Source: Thermococcus sp. 18S1 (lineage in GTDB: Archaea > Methanobacteriota_B > Thermococci > Thermococcales > Thermococcaceae). From it: DNA of 64,000 nt. This document shows positions 44,003 through 56,327 of the stretch, in pieces (positions within the stretch are counted from its first letter, which is position 1; each line of letters begins with the position of its first letter). The translations under genes were made by a program, and so were the position numbers. Location of the stretch: positions 868,001 to 932,000 of the forward strand of contig NZ_SNUU01000001.1 in assembly GCF_012027645.1 (NCBI RefSeq), in the 5' to 3' direction. The notes beneath the pieces are model-generated. The model was given only the letters and a program-made list of their open reading frames with translations, did not search any database and was not told the DNA's origin.

Positions 44003-44042
44003 GAGCATCACCGGTGAGAGTTCCACCGAGGGCTTAAAAGCT

Positions 44043-44102
44043 TTGCCATGTTTATGCTTAAAAAGGCTTAAATATCATGAATTTTTAACATTTTAACGTC
44101 AA
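44043..44102. promoter_or_regulatory. Purine operator pair with TATA box, purT promoter (shared with purM)
   Basis: Distal site TTGCCATGTTTATGCTTA (44043-44060) and proximal site TTAACATTTTAACGTCAA (44085-44102) start exactly 42 bp apart. The TATA element CTTAAATAT is at 44067-44075, 24 bp after the distal start and 18 bp before the proximal start. The distal copy also lies directly upstream of the outward purM TATA element (GCTTTTAAGC, about 44031-44042), so it could serve both genes. Confidence 0.7.
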
Positions 44103-44119
44103 AATTTGAGGTGATGGTC

Positions 44120-45409
44120 ATGATCAAGCCCCGTGATGAGCTCGGAACGGCCACAACGGATTCTGCCCAGAAGATAGTGCTCCTCGGAAGCGGCGAGTTG
44201 GGAAAGGAAATGGCTATTGAAGCCCAGAGGCTGGGAGTTGAGGTCGTGGCGGTCGACCGCTACGCCAACGCCCCTGCGATGCAGGTTTCTCACCGTTCCT
44301 ACGTGGGAAACATGAGGGATGCGGACTTTCTGTTTTCCGTGATTGAGCGAGAAAAACCTGATGCGATAATTCCCGAGATTGAGGCGATTAACCTCGATGC
44401 CCTCTTCGAGCTGGAGAAGGACGGCTACTTCGTGGTTCCAAACGCGAGAGCGACCTGGATAGCCATGCACAGGGAGAGGACGAGGGAAACCCTCGCGAAG
44501 GAAGCCAAGGTTCCGACTTCACGCTACGCCTACGCGACCACTCTGGATGAGCTCTACGAGGCCTGTGAGAGGATAGGCTACCCCTGCCACACCAAGGCTA
44601 TAATGAGCTCCTCAGGTAAGGGTTCCTACTTCGTTAAGGGGCCGGAGGATGTTCCGAAGGCCTGGGAAGTGGCCAAGAAGAAGGCTCGCGGTAGCGCCGA
44701 CAAGATAATCGTGGAAGAACATATCGACTTTGACGTCGAGATTACCGAGCTTGCTGTGAGGCATTACGACGAGAACGGTGAAATCGTCACGACCTTCCCA
44801 AGACCGGTCGGTCACTACCAGATTGACGGCGACTACCACGCGAGCTGGCAGCCGGCGGAGATAAGCGAAAAGGCCGAACGCGAGGTTTACAGGATTGCCA
44901 AGCGCATCACCGACGTCCTCGGCGGCCTCGGACTGTTCGGTGTAGAGATGTTCGTGAAGGGCGATAGGGTCTGGGCCAACGAGGTCTCGCCGAGGCCCCA
45001 CGACACCGGCATGGTGACGCTGGCATCACATCCAACGGGCTTCTCCGAGTTCGGGCTTCACCTCAGGGCGGTTTTGGGACTCCCCATTCCCGGAGAGTGG
45101 GTCGATGGGTGCCGCCTGTTCCCCATCCTAACGCCAGCGGCAACTCACGTCATCAATGCCAACATCTCCGGCCACTCACCCCGCTTCCGCGGCTTGGCAA
45201 GGGCTATGAGCGTCCCCAACTCAACGGTAAGGCTCTTTGGAAAGCCTGAGGCGTATCCGGGCAGAAGGCTCGGGGTTGTGCTCGCCTGGGATTCAGACGT
45301 TGGAGAGGCAAGGAAGCGCGCCGAGATTGTCGCCCACATGGTTGAGCTTAGAACCAGGAGTTCAGAGTGGCACTCTCAGGACTACGAGAGGAGAAAACAC
45401 CTGATTTGA
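44120..45409 (+). CDS. purT: Formate-dependent phosphoribosylglycinamide formyltransferase
   Basis: 429 residues from ATG 44120 (MIKPRDELG), preceded by GAGGTGATGG. It makes FGAR from GAR, formate and ATP, the folate-free route common in archaea. The ATP-grasp fold is visible: IVLLGSGELGKEMAIEAQRL, the VPTSRYAYATTLDEL linker, KAIMSSSGKGSYFVKG (P-loop-like), VEEHIDFDVEIT and VWANEVSPRPHDTGMVTL with metal-binding acidic residues. Convergent with purE. The use of formate fits PurP, also formate-dependent, later in the cluster. Confidence 0.97.
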   Translation: MIKPRDELGTATTDSAQKIVLLGSGELGKEMAIEAQRLGVEVVAVDRYANAPAMQVSHRSYVGNMRDADFLFSVIEREKPDAIIPEIEAINLDALFELEKDGYFVVPNARATWIAMHRERTRETLAKEAKVPTSRYAYATTLDELYEACERIGYPCHTKAIMSSSGKGSYFVKGPEDVPKAWEVAKKKARGSADKIIVEEHIDFDVEITELAVRHYDENGEIVTTFPRPVGHYQIDGDYHASWQPAEISEKAEREVYRIAKRITDVLGGLGLFGVEMFVKGDRVWANEVSPRPHDTGMVTLASHPTGFSEFGLHLRAVLGLPIPGEWVDGCRLFPILTPAATHVINANISGHSPRFRGLARAMSVPNSTVRLFGKPEAYPGRRLGVVLAWDSDVGEARKRAEIVAHMVELRTRSSEWHSQDYERRKHLI

Positions 45410-45530
45410 TTAACACCTTGTTACAGTTCGACGGAAAAAGGAAAGACTTAAAAATGCTAAAATGTTCCAAAATGTGTGCTTAAATCAGATGTTTCTAAAA
45501 TAAAGTGAGGATTGAATAAGAGATTGTCCT

Positions 45531-45552
45531 GATGCGGGCTTATGCCCGCATC
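45531..45552. terminator. Perfect 9-bp hairpin over the purE stop codon
   Basis: GATGCGGGC (45531-45539), loop TTAT, GCCCGCATC (45544-45552). The loop holds the purE stop codon on the minus strand. It lies at the tail-to-tail junction of purT and purE and could end both transcripts or protect their 3' ends. The 120 bases between purT and it contain no gene. Confidence 0.45.
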
Positions 45553-45971
45553 CTTTCCCTGTACTCTTCGAGCTTCTCCCTCAGCTTTTCATCCTTTACC
45601 GCGAGGATCTCCACTGCCAGCAATGCGGCGTTCTTACCGTTGTCTATTCCAACTGTGGCAACGGGAACACCCGGAGGAAGCTGGGCTATGCTCAGGAGGG
45701 CGTCGAGGCCGTTGAGCTTGGCCGAAACAGGAACTCCGATGACGGGCTTGACAGTGTGGGCCGCTATAACCCCGGGCAGTGCAGCACTCAGTCCGGCGAT
45801 GGCTATGAAAACCTCGTAGTCTTTCTTGGCAAGCTCCTCAACCTTTTTCGGGTTTCTGTGGGCCGAGGCGACCTCAACGTCGTAGTCAACGCCGAACTCA
45901 TCGAGAACCCCGGTAACCTTCTCGGCTATATGGGAGTCGCTCTTGCTCCCCATTACCACGAGCACCTTCAT
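45540..45971 (-). CDS. purE: N5-carboxyaminoimidazole ribonucleotide mutase / AIR carboxylase catalytic subunit
   Basis: 143 residues from ATG 45971 ([13 protein letters not shown]), GGTGA upstream. The class hallmark [12 protein letters not shown] and [13 protein letters not shown], plus [15 protein letters not shown] and PVIGVPVS, are present. No purK gene lies nearby, so either N5-CAIR forms otherwise, PurK is elsewhere, or the enzyme uses CO2 directly. Divergent from purD with shared operators. Confidence 0.95.
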   Translation of the reverse strand: MKVLVVMGSKSDSHIAEKVTGVLDEFGVDYDVEVASAHRNPKKVEELAKKDYEVFIAIAGLSAALPGVIAAHTVKPVIGVPVSAKLNGLDALLSIAQLPPGVPVATVGIDNGKNAALLAVEILAVKDEKLREKLEEYRERMRA

Positions 45972-46011
45972 GGGCTTCACCGGATTGAGTTCATCTTGAC
46001 CTTTATAAATT

Positions 46012-46071
46012 TTGCCATTTTAATGTAAAAACAAAGCTTAAAAACTTAAGTTTTTGACAAATACATGGTGA
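46012..46071. promoter_or_regulatory. Purine operator pair with TATA box, purD promoter (shared with purE)
   Basis: Distal site TTGCCATTTTAATGTAAA (46012-46029) and proximal site TTGACAAATACATGGTGA (46054-46071) start exactly 42 bp apart. The purD TATA element CTTAAAAAC is at 46037-46045, 25 bp after the distal start and 17 bp before the proximal start. The distal copy touches the outward purE TATA element (TTTATAAAG, minus strand, about 46001-46010). As at purC, the proximal right half overlaps the ribosome-binding site. Confidence 0.68.
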
Positions 46072-46076
46072 AGTTC

Positions 46077-47393
46077 ATGAAGGTTCTGCTCGTTGGAGGC
46101 GGCGGTAGGGAGAACGCCATCGGTGAGGCGCTCGTGAGGAGCGGCGCCGAGCTGTACGTCATCTCAAAGCACAGGAATCCTGGACTGGCCAGGCTCGCAA
46201 ATGACTACGGCCTGGCCAGAGAAACGGACATCGAGAAAGTCCTCGAACTCGCCCGGAAATGGGGAATAGAACTTGCCTTCATAGGTCCGGAGGCACCGCT
46301 TGAGAAGGGTATAGTCGATTCCTTTGAGCGTGAGGGCATCCCGGCGGTTGGGCCGACTAAAGAGGCCGCCCAGCTAGAGACCAATAAGGCCTTTGCCCGC
46401 TCCCTCATGGAGAAGTATGAAATTCCCGGCAGGAAGCTCTTCCGCGTCTTTGAAGACGTCTCCGAGATGCGCTCTTGGATAGACGACTTCGGAAGGCCGG
46501 TCGTTGTGAAACCCCTCGGGCTCACCGGCGGGAAGGGCGTTAAGGTGGTCGGCTATCAGCTGCGGGACAACGAGGAAGCTAAGGCCTACGCCGAGGAACT
46601 CATCAGGAAAGATGGAAGGGTTCTAGTTGAGGAAAGAACCGACGGCGTTGAGTTCACCTTCCAGGTCTTCACGGACGGGAAGAGGGTAATCCCCATGCCC
46701 CTCGCCCAGGACTATCCCCACGCCTACGAGGGCGATAAGGGCCCCATTACCGGCGGCATGGGGAGCTACTCATGTTCAAGCCACCTCCTACCCTTCGTTC
46801 CGAGGGAGGACTACGAAAAGGCCCTTGAAACCCTGAAAGCGACAGTTAAAGCCATGCGGAAGAACGGAACGCCGTACAGGGGAATCCTCTACGGCCAGTT
46901 CATGCTCTCCAAAGAGGGTCCCGTCATAATCGAGTACAACGCCCGCTTCGGCGACCCCGAGGCCATGAACGTTCTGCCCCTTCTGAAGACGAGCCTGCTT
47001 GATATCGCCGAGGGAATCGTGGACGGCAACCTCGGAGAGGCGGAGTTCGAGAAAAAGGCAACGGTCGTCAAGTACCTCGCACCGAAGGGATATCCAGTCA
47101 GTCCCGTGAGGGGAGTGAAGGTCGAAGTGAACGAGAGGGCCATAGCCGAAGCCGGGGCGAAGCTCTACTACGCTTCCATTGACGAGAACTTCACACTCCT
47201 CGGCTCCCGTGCCATAGCGGTCGTTGGAATCGCCGATACTCTCGAAGAGGCGGAGAGGATAGCCGAGAAAGCCGTTCCCCACGTTAAGGGTGAGCTTTTC
47301 TATCGCAGGGACGTCGGCACGAGGGAGAGCGTCGAGAAGAGAATCGGCCTGATGAGGGAGTTTGGAAAGGAGTTCGAGCCGAATTCATGCTGA
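46077..47393 (+). CDS. purD: Phosphoribosylamine-glycine ligase (GAR synthetase)
   Basis: 438 residues from ATG 46077 (MKVLLVGGGGREN), GGTGA at 46067. It joins glycine to phosphoribosylamine with ATP. ATP-grasp features: GGGGRENAI, IGPEAPLEKGIVD, RPVVVKPLGLTGGKGVKVV, EFTFQVFTDGKRVIPMPLAQDYPHA and EYNARFGDPEAM with metal-binding acidic residues. It leads the operon purD, purP, purS, purQ, each with close spacing. Confidence 0.97.
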   Translation: MKVLLVGGGGRENAIGEALVRSGAELYVISKHRNPGLARLANDYGLARETDIEKVLELARKWGIELAFIGPEAPLEKGIVDSFEREGIPAVGPTKEAAQLETNKAFARSLMEKYEIPGRKLFRVFEDVSEMRSWIDDFGRPVVVKPLGLTGGKGVKVVGYQLRDNEEAKAYAEELIRKDGRVLVEERTDGVEFTFQVFTDGKRVIPMPLAQDYPHAYEGDKGPITGGMGSYSCSSHLLPFVPREDYEKALETLKATVKAMRKNGTPYRGILYGQFMLSKEGPVIIEYNARFGDPEAMNVLPLLKTSLLDIAEGIVDGNLGEAEFEKKATVVKYLAPKGYPVSPVRGVKVEVNERAIAEAGAKLYYASIDENFTLLGSRAIAVVGIADTLEEAERIAEKAVPHVKGELFYRRDVGTRESVEKRIGLMREFGKEFEPNSC

Positions 47394-47403
47394 GGTGGTT
47401 GGA

Positions 47404-48546
47404 ATGATAAGCCGTGAGGAGATTTTGAGCGTTCTTGAAAGTTACGATCCCGAGAAAATCACCGTTGGAGTAATAGGGAGCCACTCCGCTCTGGACATAG
47501 CAGACGGTGCAAAGGAGGAAGGCCTTCCGGTTCTCGTCGTCGCCCAGAGGGGCAGGCACAGAACCTACGCCGAGTACTTCAGGCTTAGGAAGACGAGGGA
47601 CGGCCTGACAAAGGGCTTCATCGACGAGGTTATGATTCTTGAGAAGTTTGCTCAGATAATTGACGTTCAGGAGGAGCTGGTAAAGAGGAACGTCATCTTC
47701 GTGCCGAACCGCTCCTTTGTTGTATACACCGGCATCGACAGGGTTGAGAACGATTTCCGCGTCCCGCTCTTCGGCAGTAGAAACCTCCTCAGAAGCGAGG
47801 AGAGGAGCGAGGAGAAAAGCTACTACTGGCTCCTTGAGAAGGCTGGGCTTCCCTATCCTGAACCCGTTAAACCAGAAGAGATTGACGAGGTCGGCCTCGT
47901 CATCGTCAAGCTTCCCCATGCCAAGAAGAGGCTTGAGCGCGGCTTCTTCACCGCCGCAAGCTACAAGGAGTTCCGCGAGAAGGCAGAGAAGCTCATCAAG
48001 CTCGGCGTAATCACCGAGGAAGACCTCGCCAAAGCGAGAATCGAGCGCTACATCATCGGTCCGGTGTTCAACTTTGACTTCTTCTACTCACCGATAGATG
48101 AGGAGATAGAGCTTTTAGGAATAGACTGGCGCTTTGAGACCAGCCTGGACGGTCACGTCCGTCTTCCAGCTTCCCAGCAGCTTACCCTGCCGGAGCACCA
48201 GTTCGAGCCGGAATACACCGTCACCGGTCATGCATCCTCAACGCTCCGCGAGTCCCTCCTTGAGAAGGTCTTCGACATGGCCGAGCGCTATGTGAAGGCC
48301 ACCCGGGAGTACTATCCCCCGGGAATCATCGGCCCCTTCACCCTGCAAACTGCGGTGGACAAAGACCTCAACTTCTACATCTACGACGTCGCCCCGAGAA
48401 CCGGCGGCGGAACCAACATCCACATGGCGATGGGGCACCCCTACGGAAACGCTCTCTGGAGGAAGCCGATGAGTACGGGAAGGAGGGTTGCCCTTGAGAT
48501 AAAGCGCGCCCTTGAGCTCGACGAGCTTGAGAAGGTAGTCACGTGA
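47404..48546 (+). CDS. purP: PurP family: formate-dependent AICAR formyltransferase (first copy)
   Basis: 380 residues from ATG 47404 (MISREEILSVLESYD), 10 bp after purD. PurP adds formate to AICAR with ATP, giving FAICAR, the archaeal replacement for the PurH transformylase. Marks are GSHSALDIADGAKEEG at the N-terminus, the ATP-grasp VPNRSFVVYTGID to PLFGSRNLL, and TGHASSTLRESLLEK plus YDVAPRTGGGTNIHM at the C-terminus. It is a paralogue of the gene at 53605-54600, longer by about 50 residues and clearly diverged. Thermococcales normally have two; the division of labour is unclear. Confidence 0.88.
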   Translation: MISREEILSVLESYDPEKITVGVIGSHSALDIADGAKEEGLPVLVVAQRGRHRTYAEYFRLRKTRDGLTKGFIDEVMILEKFAQIIDVQEELVKRNVIFVPNRSFVVYTGIDRVENDFRVPLFGSRNLLRSEERSEEKSYYWLLEKAGLPYPEPVKPEEIDEVGLVIVKLPHAKKRLERGFFTAASYKEFREKAEKLIKLGVITEEDLAKARIERYIIGPVFNFDFFYSPIDEEIELLGIDWRFETSLDGHVRLPASQQLTLPEHQFEPEYTVTGHASSTLRESLLEKVFDMAERYVKATREYYPPGIIGPFTLQTAVDKDLNFYIYDVAPRTGGGTNIHMAMGHPYGNALWRKPMSTGRRVALEIKRALELDELEKVVT

Positions 48547-48556
48547 GGTGGTTGGA

Positions 48557-48799
48557 GTGAGGTGGAAGGTTACCGTCATCGTTCGCCTTAAGGAAGGCCT
48601 CAACGACCCCGAAGGGAGGGTCATAGGAAACGCCCTCAGGAACCTCGGCTACGCGGTGGAGAGCATGCACGTTCCCAAGTACTTCGAGTTCGAGCTGGAG
48701 AGCGAAGAGCCAGAGCGGGAAGTGGAGGAGATGTGCAGGCGCCTTTTGGCCAACCCGCTCATCCACGACTACGAGTACAGCATCGAGCCGGTGAGCTGA
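48557..48799 (+). CDS. purS: FGAM synthase small subunit
   Basis: 80 residues from GTG 48557, with GAGGTGG (48545-48551) upstream. The sequence [20 protein letters not shown] and [17 protein letters not shown] match PurS, the small dimer that bridges PurL and PurQ. It is followed by purQ after one base and lies 10 bp after purP. Confidence 0.95.
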   Translation: MRWKVTVIVRLKEGLNDPEGRVIGNALRNLGYAVESMHVPKYFEFELESEEPEREVEEMCRRLLANPLIHDYEYSIEPVS

Positions 48800-48800
48800 G

Positions 48801-49472
48801 ATGATTAAGTTCGCCGTGGTGGTGTTTCCGGGAACCAACTGCGACTTCGAGACCGAGAGAGCGATAAGGAAGGCCGGTGCCGAGGCCGAGCGCGTCTGGT
48901 ACAAAACGAGCCTCAAAGACTTTGACGGGGTTGTTCTGCCAGGTGGCTTCAGCTACGCTGATTATCTTCGCGCCGGGGCGATAGCGGCAAGGCAGGAGAT
49001 AATGGAGGAAGTTAAGGAGTTCGCCCGCGAGGGGAGGCCCGTCCTCGGGATATGCAATGGCTTTCAGGTTCTGACGGAGGCGGGGCTCCTTCCGGGGGCA
49101 CTGAGGCCGAACAGGATCCCGCGCTTCCTCTGCAGGTGGGTTCACCTTCGCGTTAACGACGTTGAAACGCCCTTTACTTCCCTCTACGAGCCGAGGGAGG
49201 TCATAAAGATGCCTATAGCACACGCTGAGGGGAATTACTACGTTGACGATCCCTCGAAGGTCAGGATAGTTTTCCAGTACAGCGATGAAAACGGAGACGT
49301 AACTGACGGGGCCAATCCCAACGGCTCGGTTCTCAACATAGCGGCGATAGCCAACGAGAGGGGCAACGTCCTTGGAACCATGCCCCATCCGGAGCGCGCA
49401 AGCGACCGCTTTTTGGGCAGTGAAGACGGCCTGAGGCTCTTCAGGAGCATGGTGGAGTGGGCGAAGAGATAG
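48801..49472 (+). CDS. purQ: FGAM synthase glutaminase subunit
   Basis: 223 residues. The class I glutaminase triad is visible: Cys85 in GICNGFQVL, and the His-Glu pair in [22 protein letters not shown] and [18 protein letters not shown] are typical of PurQ. It provides ammonia to PurL for FGAM formation. Its partner purL is separated from it by the M1-like peptidase gene. Confidence 0.96.
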   Translation: MIKFAVVVFPGTNCDFETERAIRKAGAEAERVWYKTSLKDFDGVVLPGGFSYADYLRAGAIAARQEIMEEVKEFAREGRPVLGICNGFQVLTEAGLLPGALRPNRIPRFLCRWVHLRVNDVETPFTSLYEPREVIKMPIAHAEGNYYVDDPSKVRIVFQYSDENGDVTDGANPNGSVLNIAAIANERGNVLGTMPHPERASDRFLGSEDGLRLFRSMVEWAKR

Positions 49473-49669
49473 ATTTTTTATTTTTCTACAGAGGGCGTTT
49501 GATTTCTCCCCCCTAAGGGGTGAGTATTTCAGGAGAAAATGTACTCCCCTTTTGGGAATTTGTGGCCGGTGCACTTTCTTCATATTACGAAGCTAAATTA
49601 CGTTTTTGTTGTACTCTACGCGGACAATAAAGAATATTTATTTAAGGATTCAATGAGGAGTAAGTGCAT
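49473..49669. other. Terminator-like and AT-rich spacer before the M1-like peptidase gene
   Basis: Oligo-T runs ATTTTTTATTTTTC (about 49472-49486) directly after purQ look like an archaeal transcription terminator. CCCCTAAGGGG (near 49510-49520) and a weaker GAGTA/TACTC pairing follow. A TATA element (AATATTTATTTAA, about 49632-49644) serves the peptidase gene. Nothing else is seen. Confidence 0.5.
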
Positions 49670-51382
49670 ATGAAACTGGGAAAAATGTTGGTGATTTTGT
49701 TTTTGACCTGCGTTGTTATGGTATTTACGATATCCATTTTCGAAAATTGGGGTATTCATAACCGTCCCCGTTCAGAAAATTTCCAGGTAATTCAGGGGAA
49801 GAATATCCCTGAAGTAAATGTCTCTTCCCATGAAATCGCCTATTTAGTTCGAAGTAATGTGTCTGAACTTGATGTTAAGTCATTTACAGAACTCAAAATT
49901 GATGTTTCCTCTCAAAAAAGCTTGGAATTGTATGGAAAGAAAATTTTGATGGTAGGAAACGTCAAGGAAAGCAATGTTGGCAGGATATCCCTGGTTTATC
50001 CTAAAGGGGTTGTTCTTGATAACATTACAGCAAAAAGTGCAAGGATTAAGAATATCTCAATAGCTACTACTCCCCAGGCAGATATTTTGATACTCGTTTT
50101 GGAAACATCACAAAATAACGTCGGAGCCATAACAATAGAATATCACGCTAAACTAACACGTTTTGAGCCCTTTATCAGCTACGTAGAAATGAAAGACGGC
50201 TGGAGCATTTTCAGGACAATGTATGACGGCAACGAATTGGTATTGTCATCACTGTGGTTATTAAGGGAGGTTGGAGTTTTCAAAAGCTATGAGTCTCAAA
50301 TACGATTAGAGATTCCTGAGGGTTGGATGGGAGTTGTGATAGACGAAAAAGGAGAAGGATTCTGGGAGGGCATTCATGAAGAATCAGCAGATGAGAGAGC
50401 TGTTTTTGTGTATTACTCGAAGAATTCGAGAAACCCGGTAATAATCGCCGGTAATTTCTCGTGCGTTAGTAATGACCCCTTCGGAGTATCACTTGACATA
50501 TGCCAAGTGGGAAAGCGAAGAGAAGACGTGCTTTTCATCGCTTCAAAAGTTTTGGAGGACTATTCTAAACTTCTTGGGGGTTATCCGTATTCTGATCTCA
50601 GAATCATTTACCTGGAAAGTCTGGGTACTAAGGGAGGGTTTGAATTCCCGCGTGGAGTTATATTGATAAATCCTAAGACAAACGGAACTCTAATTCTTGC
50701 TCATGAAATTGCTCACTCCTGGTTCGGCGACTATGCGTCTTTTGGCAGGATGGATGAAACGCTTGCGAATTATCTTGCCCTGACCTACACAGACTTCCCT
50801 GAGTTACTCAATTTTACTGAGCATTCCCCTTTAATTGATTCTGCTTACAGCCTGGAGCGGGTCTACCAAGAGGAGATATCCAACGCACATGCAGAAGGAA
50901 TGATCTATTACAAAGGCGCTTCCGTCTTCCGCTCCCTGCAGTTTGTTCTTGGTAATGAAACCTTCTTTAGGGGTATTAGGGAGCTTTTAAGGGAGTGTCA
51001 TGACAGAGAATGCAATTTGACGGAGGTTCAGGAGGTTCTTGAAAGGGTTAGCGGTGGGGATCTGAATTGGTTCTTCAGAGAATGGTTCTATACTGCCGAA
51101 GTTCCAGACTATTATGTGGAAAACCTGGACTTGAGGCTTGAAAACGGGAAGTACTCCCTGAACTTTGAAGTAATAGACAGAAACAACTTCACAATGCCCC
51201 TAATGATTGAAGTGGTAACAGTAAAAGGGAGAGTTACTAAAAAAGTTTGGGTTGATGGTAGAGCTAAAGTCAGCTTTGAACTGGAAGATAAACCTACTGT
51301 GATTGTCCTCGACCCTAACGAGTGGATGGTCAATGAGAACCTGAACTACACAGTAAACGGAATTAAGATAAGAATTGAGTAA
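49670..51382 (+). CDS. Membrane-anchored M1-family (gluzincin) peptidase-like protein
   Basis: 570 residues from ATG 49670, TGAGGAG upstream. Residues about 5-25 are a signal peptide or anchor (MLVILFLTCVVMVFTISIF), so the rest lies outside the cell. The zinc motif is HEIAH (345-349), with a downstream DETLANYLALTY supplying the third ligand at about 363, closer than the usual 18-residue gap. The GAMEN exopeptidase motif is replaced by GGFEFPRG. It may be a variant aminopeptidase. The gene is far more AT-rich than its purine neighbours, has its own promoter, and interrupts purQ-purL, suggesting insertion by transfer. Confidence 0.82.
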   Translation: MKLGKMLVILFLTCVVMVFTISIFENWGIHNRPRSENFQVIQGKNIPEVNVSSHEIAYLVRSNVSELDVKSFTELKIDVSSQKSLELYGKKILMVGNVKESNVGRISLVYPKGVVLDNITAKSARIKNISIATTPQADILILVLETSQNNVGAITIEYHAKLTRFEPFISYVEMKDGWSIFRTMYDGNELVLSSLWLLREVGVFKSYESQIRLEIPEGWMGVVIDEKGEGFWEGIHEESADERAVFVYYSKNSRNPVIIAGNFSCVSNDPFGVSLDICQVGKRREDVLFIASKVLEDYSKLLGGYPYSDLRIIYLESLGTKGGFEFPRGVILINPKTNGTLILAHEIAHSWFGDYASFGRMDETLANYLALTYTDFPELLNFTEHSPLIDSAYSLERVYQEEISNAHAEGMIYYKGASVFRSLQFVLGNETFFRGIRELLRECHDRECNLTEVQEVLERVSGGDLNWFFREWFYTAEVPDYYVENLDLRLENGKYSLNFEVIDRNNFTMPLMIEVVTVKGRVTKKVWVDGRAKVSFELEDKPTVIVLDPNEWMVNENLNYTVNGIKIRIE

Positions 51383-51390
51383 TTCTCTGT

Positions 51391-51450
51391 TTAACATTTT
51401 TATGTCAAAATAAACCTTAAAAACAAAACTTTTTTACATTAACTCGTCAA
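51391..51450. promoter_or_regulatory. Purine operator pair with TATA box, purL promoter
   Basis: Distal site TTAACATTTTTATGTCAA (51391-51408) is the best palindrome of the set; the proximal site TTTACATTAACTCGTCAA (51433-51450) starts exactly 42 bp later. The TATA element CTTAAAAAC is at 51416-51424, 25 bp after the distal start and 17 bp before the proximal start. The purL ATG (51467) follows a GGAGGG. Confidence 0.75.
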
Positions 51451-51466
51451 TAAAGGAGGGTTAATC

Positions 51467-54600
<3,134 letters not shown>

Positions 54601-54669
54601 ACCTGTTTAATTCCCGCTCGGATAGGTTTATAAATTGACGTCCGAATGGTTGGCAAAAAGGTGGTGCTC

Positions 54670-55593
54670 ATGTGGGAGAGATTCATCGAGGAGAAGGTTG
54701 AGGAGATTAGGGAAACGGTCGGCGATGGTAGGGCGATAATAGCACTCTCCGGAGGCGTTGACAGCTCCGTTGCAGCGGTGCTTGCTCACAAGGCCATAGG
54801 CGATAAGCTCCACGCGGTCTTCGTCAACACCGGCTTCATGAGGAAGGGCGAACCTGAATTCGTCGTCAGGACATTCAGGGACGAGTTCGGTCTCAACCTG
54901 CACTACGTCGATGCCGGCGAGAGGTTCTTCAGCGAGCTCAAGGGCGTCACAGACCCCGAGGAGAAGAGGAAGATAATCGGCAGGGTCTTCATCGAGGTGT
55001 TTGAAGAGGTCGCGAGGGCGATCGACGCCCAGTTCCTAATCCAGGGGACGATAGCCCCGGACTGGATCGAGAGCAAGGGGAAAATCAAGAGCCACCACAA
55101 CGTTGGCGGACTCCCGGAGAGGCTCAACCTCAAGCTGATAGAGCCGCTCCGCGATCTCTACAAGGACGAGGTCAGGGAGCTGGGTAAGGAGCTCGGCCTC
55201 CCGGAGAAGATATACAACCGCATGCCCTTCCCGGGGCCGGGATTGGCCGTCCGCGTCCTTGGGGAGGTCACGCCGGAGAAGGTTGCCATTGTTAGAGAAG
55301 CTAATGCTATAGTCGAGGAGGAGATCGAGAAGGCCGGTCTAAAGCCCTGGCAGGCCTTCGCCGTTCTGCTGGGAGTGAAGACCGTCGGCGTTCAGGGCGA
55401 CATAAGGGCCTACAAGGAAACGATCGCCGTTCGCGTCGTTGAGAGCCTCGATGGAATGACCGCCAACGCCATGAACGTTCCCTTCGAGGTTCTCCAGAGG
55501 ATATCCTTCAGGATAACCAGCGAGATACCCGAGGTTGGAAGGGTGCTCTACGACATCACCAACAAGCCCCCGGCAACGATTGAGTTCGAGTGA
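54670..55593 (+). CDS. guaA: GMP synthase ATP-pyrophosphatase subunit (GMPS-B)
   Basis: 307 residues from ATG 54670 ([14 protein letters not shown]), preceded by GGTGGTG; the earlier frame start at 54646 lies before that site. It adenylates XMP and aminates it to GMP. The PP-loop SGGVDSSV (about 35-42), [23 protein letters not shown] and the C-terminal dimer domain ending [13 protein letters not shown] are typical. The glutaminase is separate and follows after 9 bp, the archaeal two-subunit form. Confidence 0.96.
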   Translation: MWERFIEEKVEEIRETVGDGRAIIALSGGVDSSVAAVLAHKAIGDKLHAVFVNTGFMRKGEPEFVVRTFRDEFGLNLHYVDAGERFFSELKGVTDPEEKRKIIGRVFIEVFEEVARAIDAQFLIQGTIAPDWIESKGKIKSHHNVGGLPERLNLKLIEPLRDLYKDEVRELGKELGLPEKIYNRMPFPGPGLAVRVLGEVTPEKVAIVREANAIVEEEIEKAGLKPWQAFAVLLGVKTVGVQGDIRAYKETIAVRVVESLDGMTANAMNVPFEVLQRISFRITSEIPEVGRVLYDITNKPPATIEFE

Positions 55594-55602
55594 GGTGGTG
55601 GT

Positions 55603-56172
55603 ATGATAATCATAATGGACAACGGCGGGCAGTACGTCCACAGGATTTGGAGGACTCTGAGATACCTCGGTGTCGAGGCCAAGATAATCCCCAACACGAC
55701 ACCGCTTGAGGAGATAAAGGCCATGAAGCCAAAGGGCATAATCTTCTCAGGCGGCCCAGATATCGAGAAGACAGGCAACTGCTCCGTCATCTTGGAGCAC
55801 TACGACGAGTTCAACGTCCCCATCCTCGGCATCTGCCTTGGCCACCAGCTGATAGCGAAGCACTTCGGCGGAAAGGTTGGGAAGGGCGAGAAGGCCGAAT
55901 ACAGCCTCGTTGAGGTGGAGATACTGGAGGAGAACGACATCTTCCGCGGGCTTCCGAAGATGCTCAAGGTCTGGGAGAGCCATATGGATGAGGTGAAGGA
56001 GCTTCCGGAAGGCTTCAAGCTCTTGGCCAGAAGTGAGACCTGCCCGGTTGAGGCCATGAAGCACGAGAGCCTTCCCATCTACGGCGTTCAGTTCCACCCC
56101 GAGGTCTTCCACACGGAGCGTGGGGCAGACATTTACCGCAACTTCGCGGAGCTCTGCGGGGAGCTCAGCTAG
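55603..56172 (+). CDS. guaA: GMP synthase glutaminase subunit (GMPS-A)
   Basis: 189 residues. A stand-alone class I glutamine amidotransferase that feeds ammonia to GMPS-B. Motifs are [13 protein letters not shown] at the start, [10 protein letters not shown] (oxyanion region), Cys78 in GICLGHQ and the His-Glu pair in [15 protein letters not shown] precedes the ATG. Last gene of the purine cluster. Confidence 0.96.
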   Translation: MIIIMDNGGQYVHRIWRTLRYLGVEAKIIPNTTPLEEIKAMKPKGIIFSGGPDIEKTGNCSVILEHYDEFNVPILGICLGHQLIAKHFGGKVGKGEKAEYSLVEVEILEENDIFRGLPKMLKVWESHMDEVKELPEGFKLLARSETCPVEAMKHESLPIYGVQFHPEVFHTERGADIYRNFAELCGELS

Positions 56173-56327
56173 TCGGTCCTCTCCCCATCTTTTGTCGGCA
56201 ACGGGTTCTCTCATCATCGCTCCTCCATCATTTTGAGACCACATCTGAAAAGTCTTGCTGGTTACGACTGGAAATTGCAAATTAGAAAACTTTTTAAAGT
56301 TTAATTCTTACTATTTTTGGTGATAGT

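Noticed and set aside
56163-56217. Possible second C/D box sRNA on the minus strand after the GMP synthase gene
   Set aside because: ATGATGA, 12 nt and CCGA are present, but no acceptable C' box with 12-nt spacing to a D box follows, and the region overlaps the 3' end of a coding gene.
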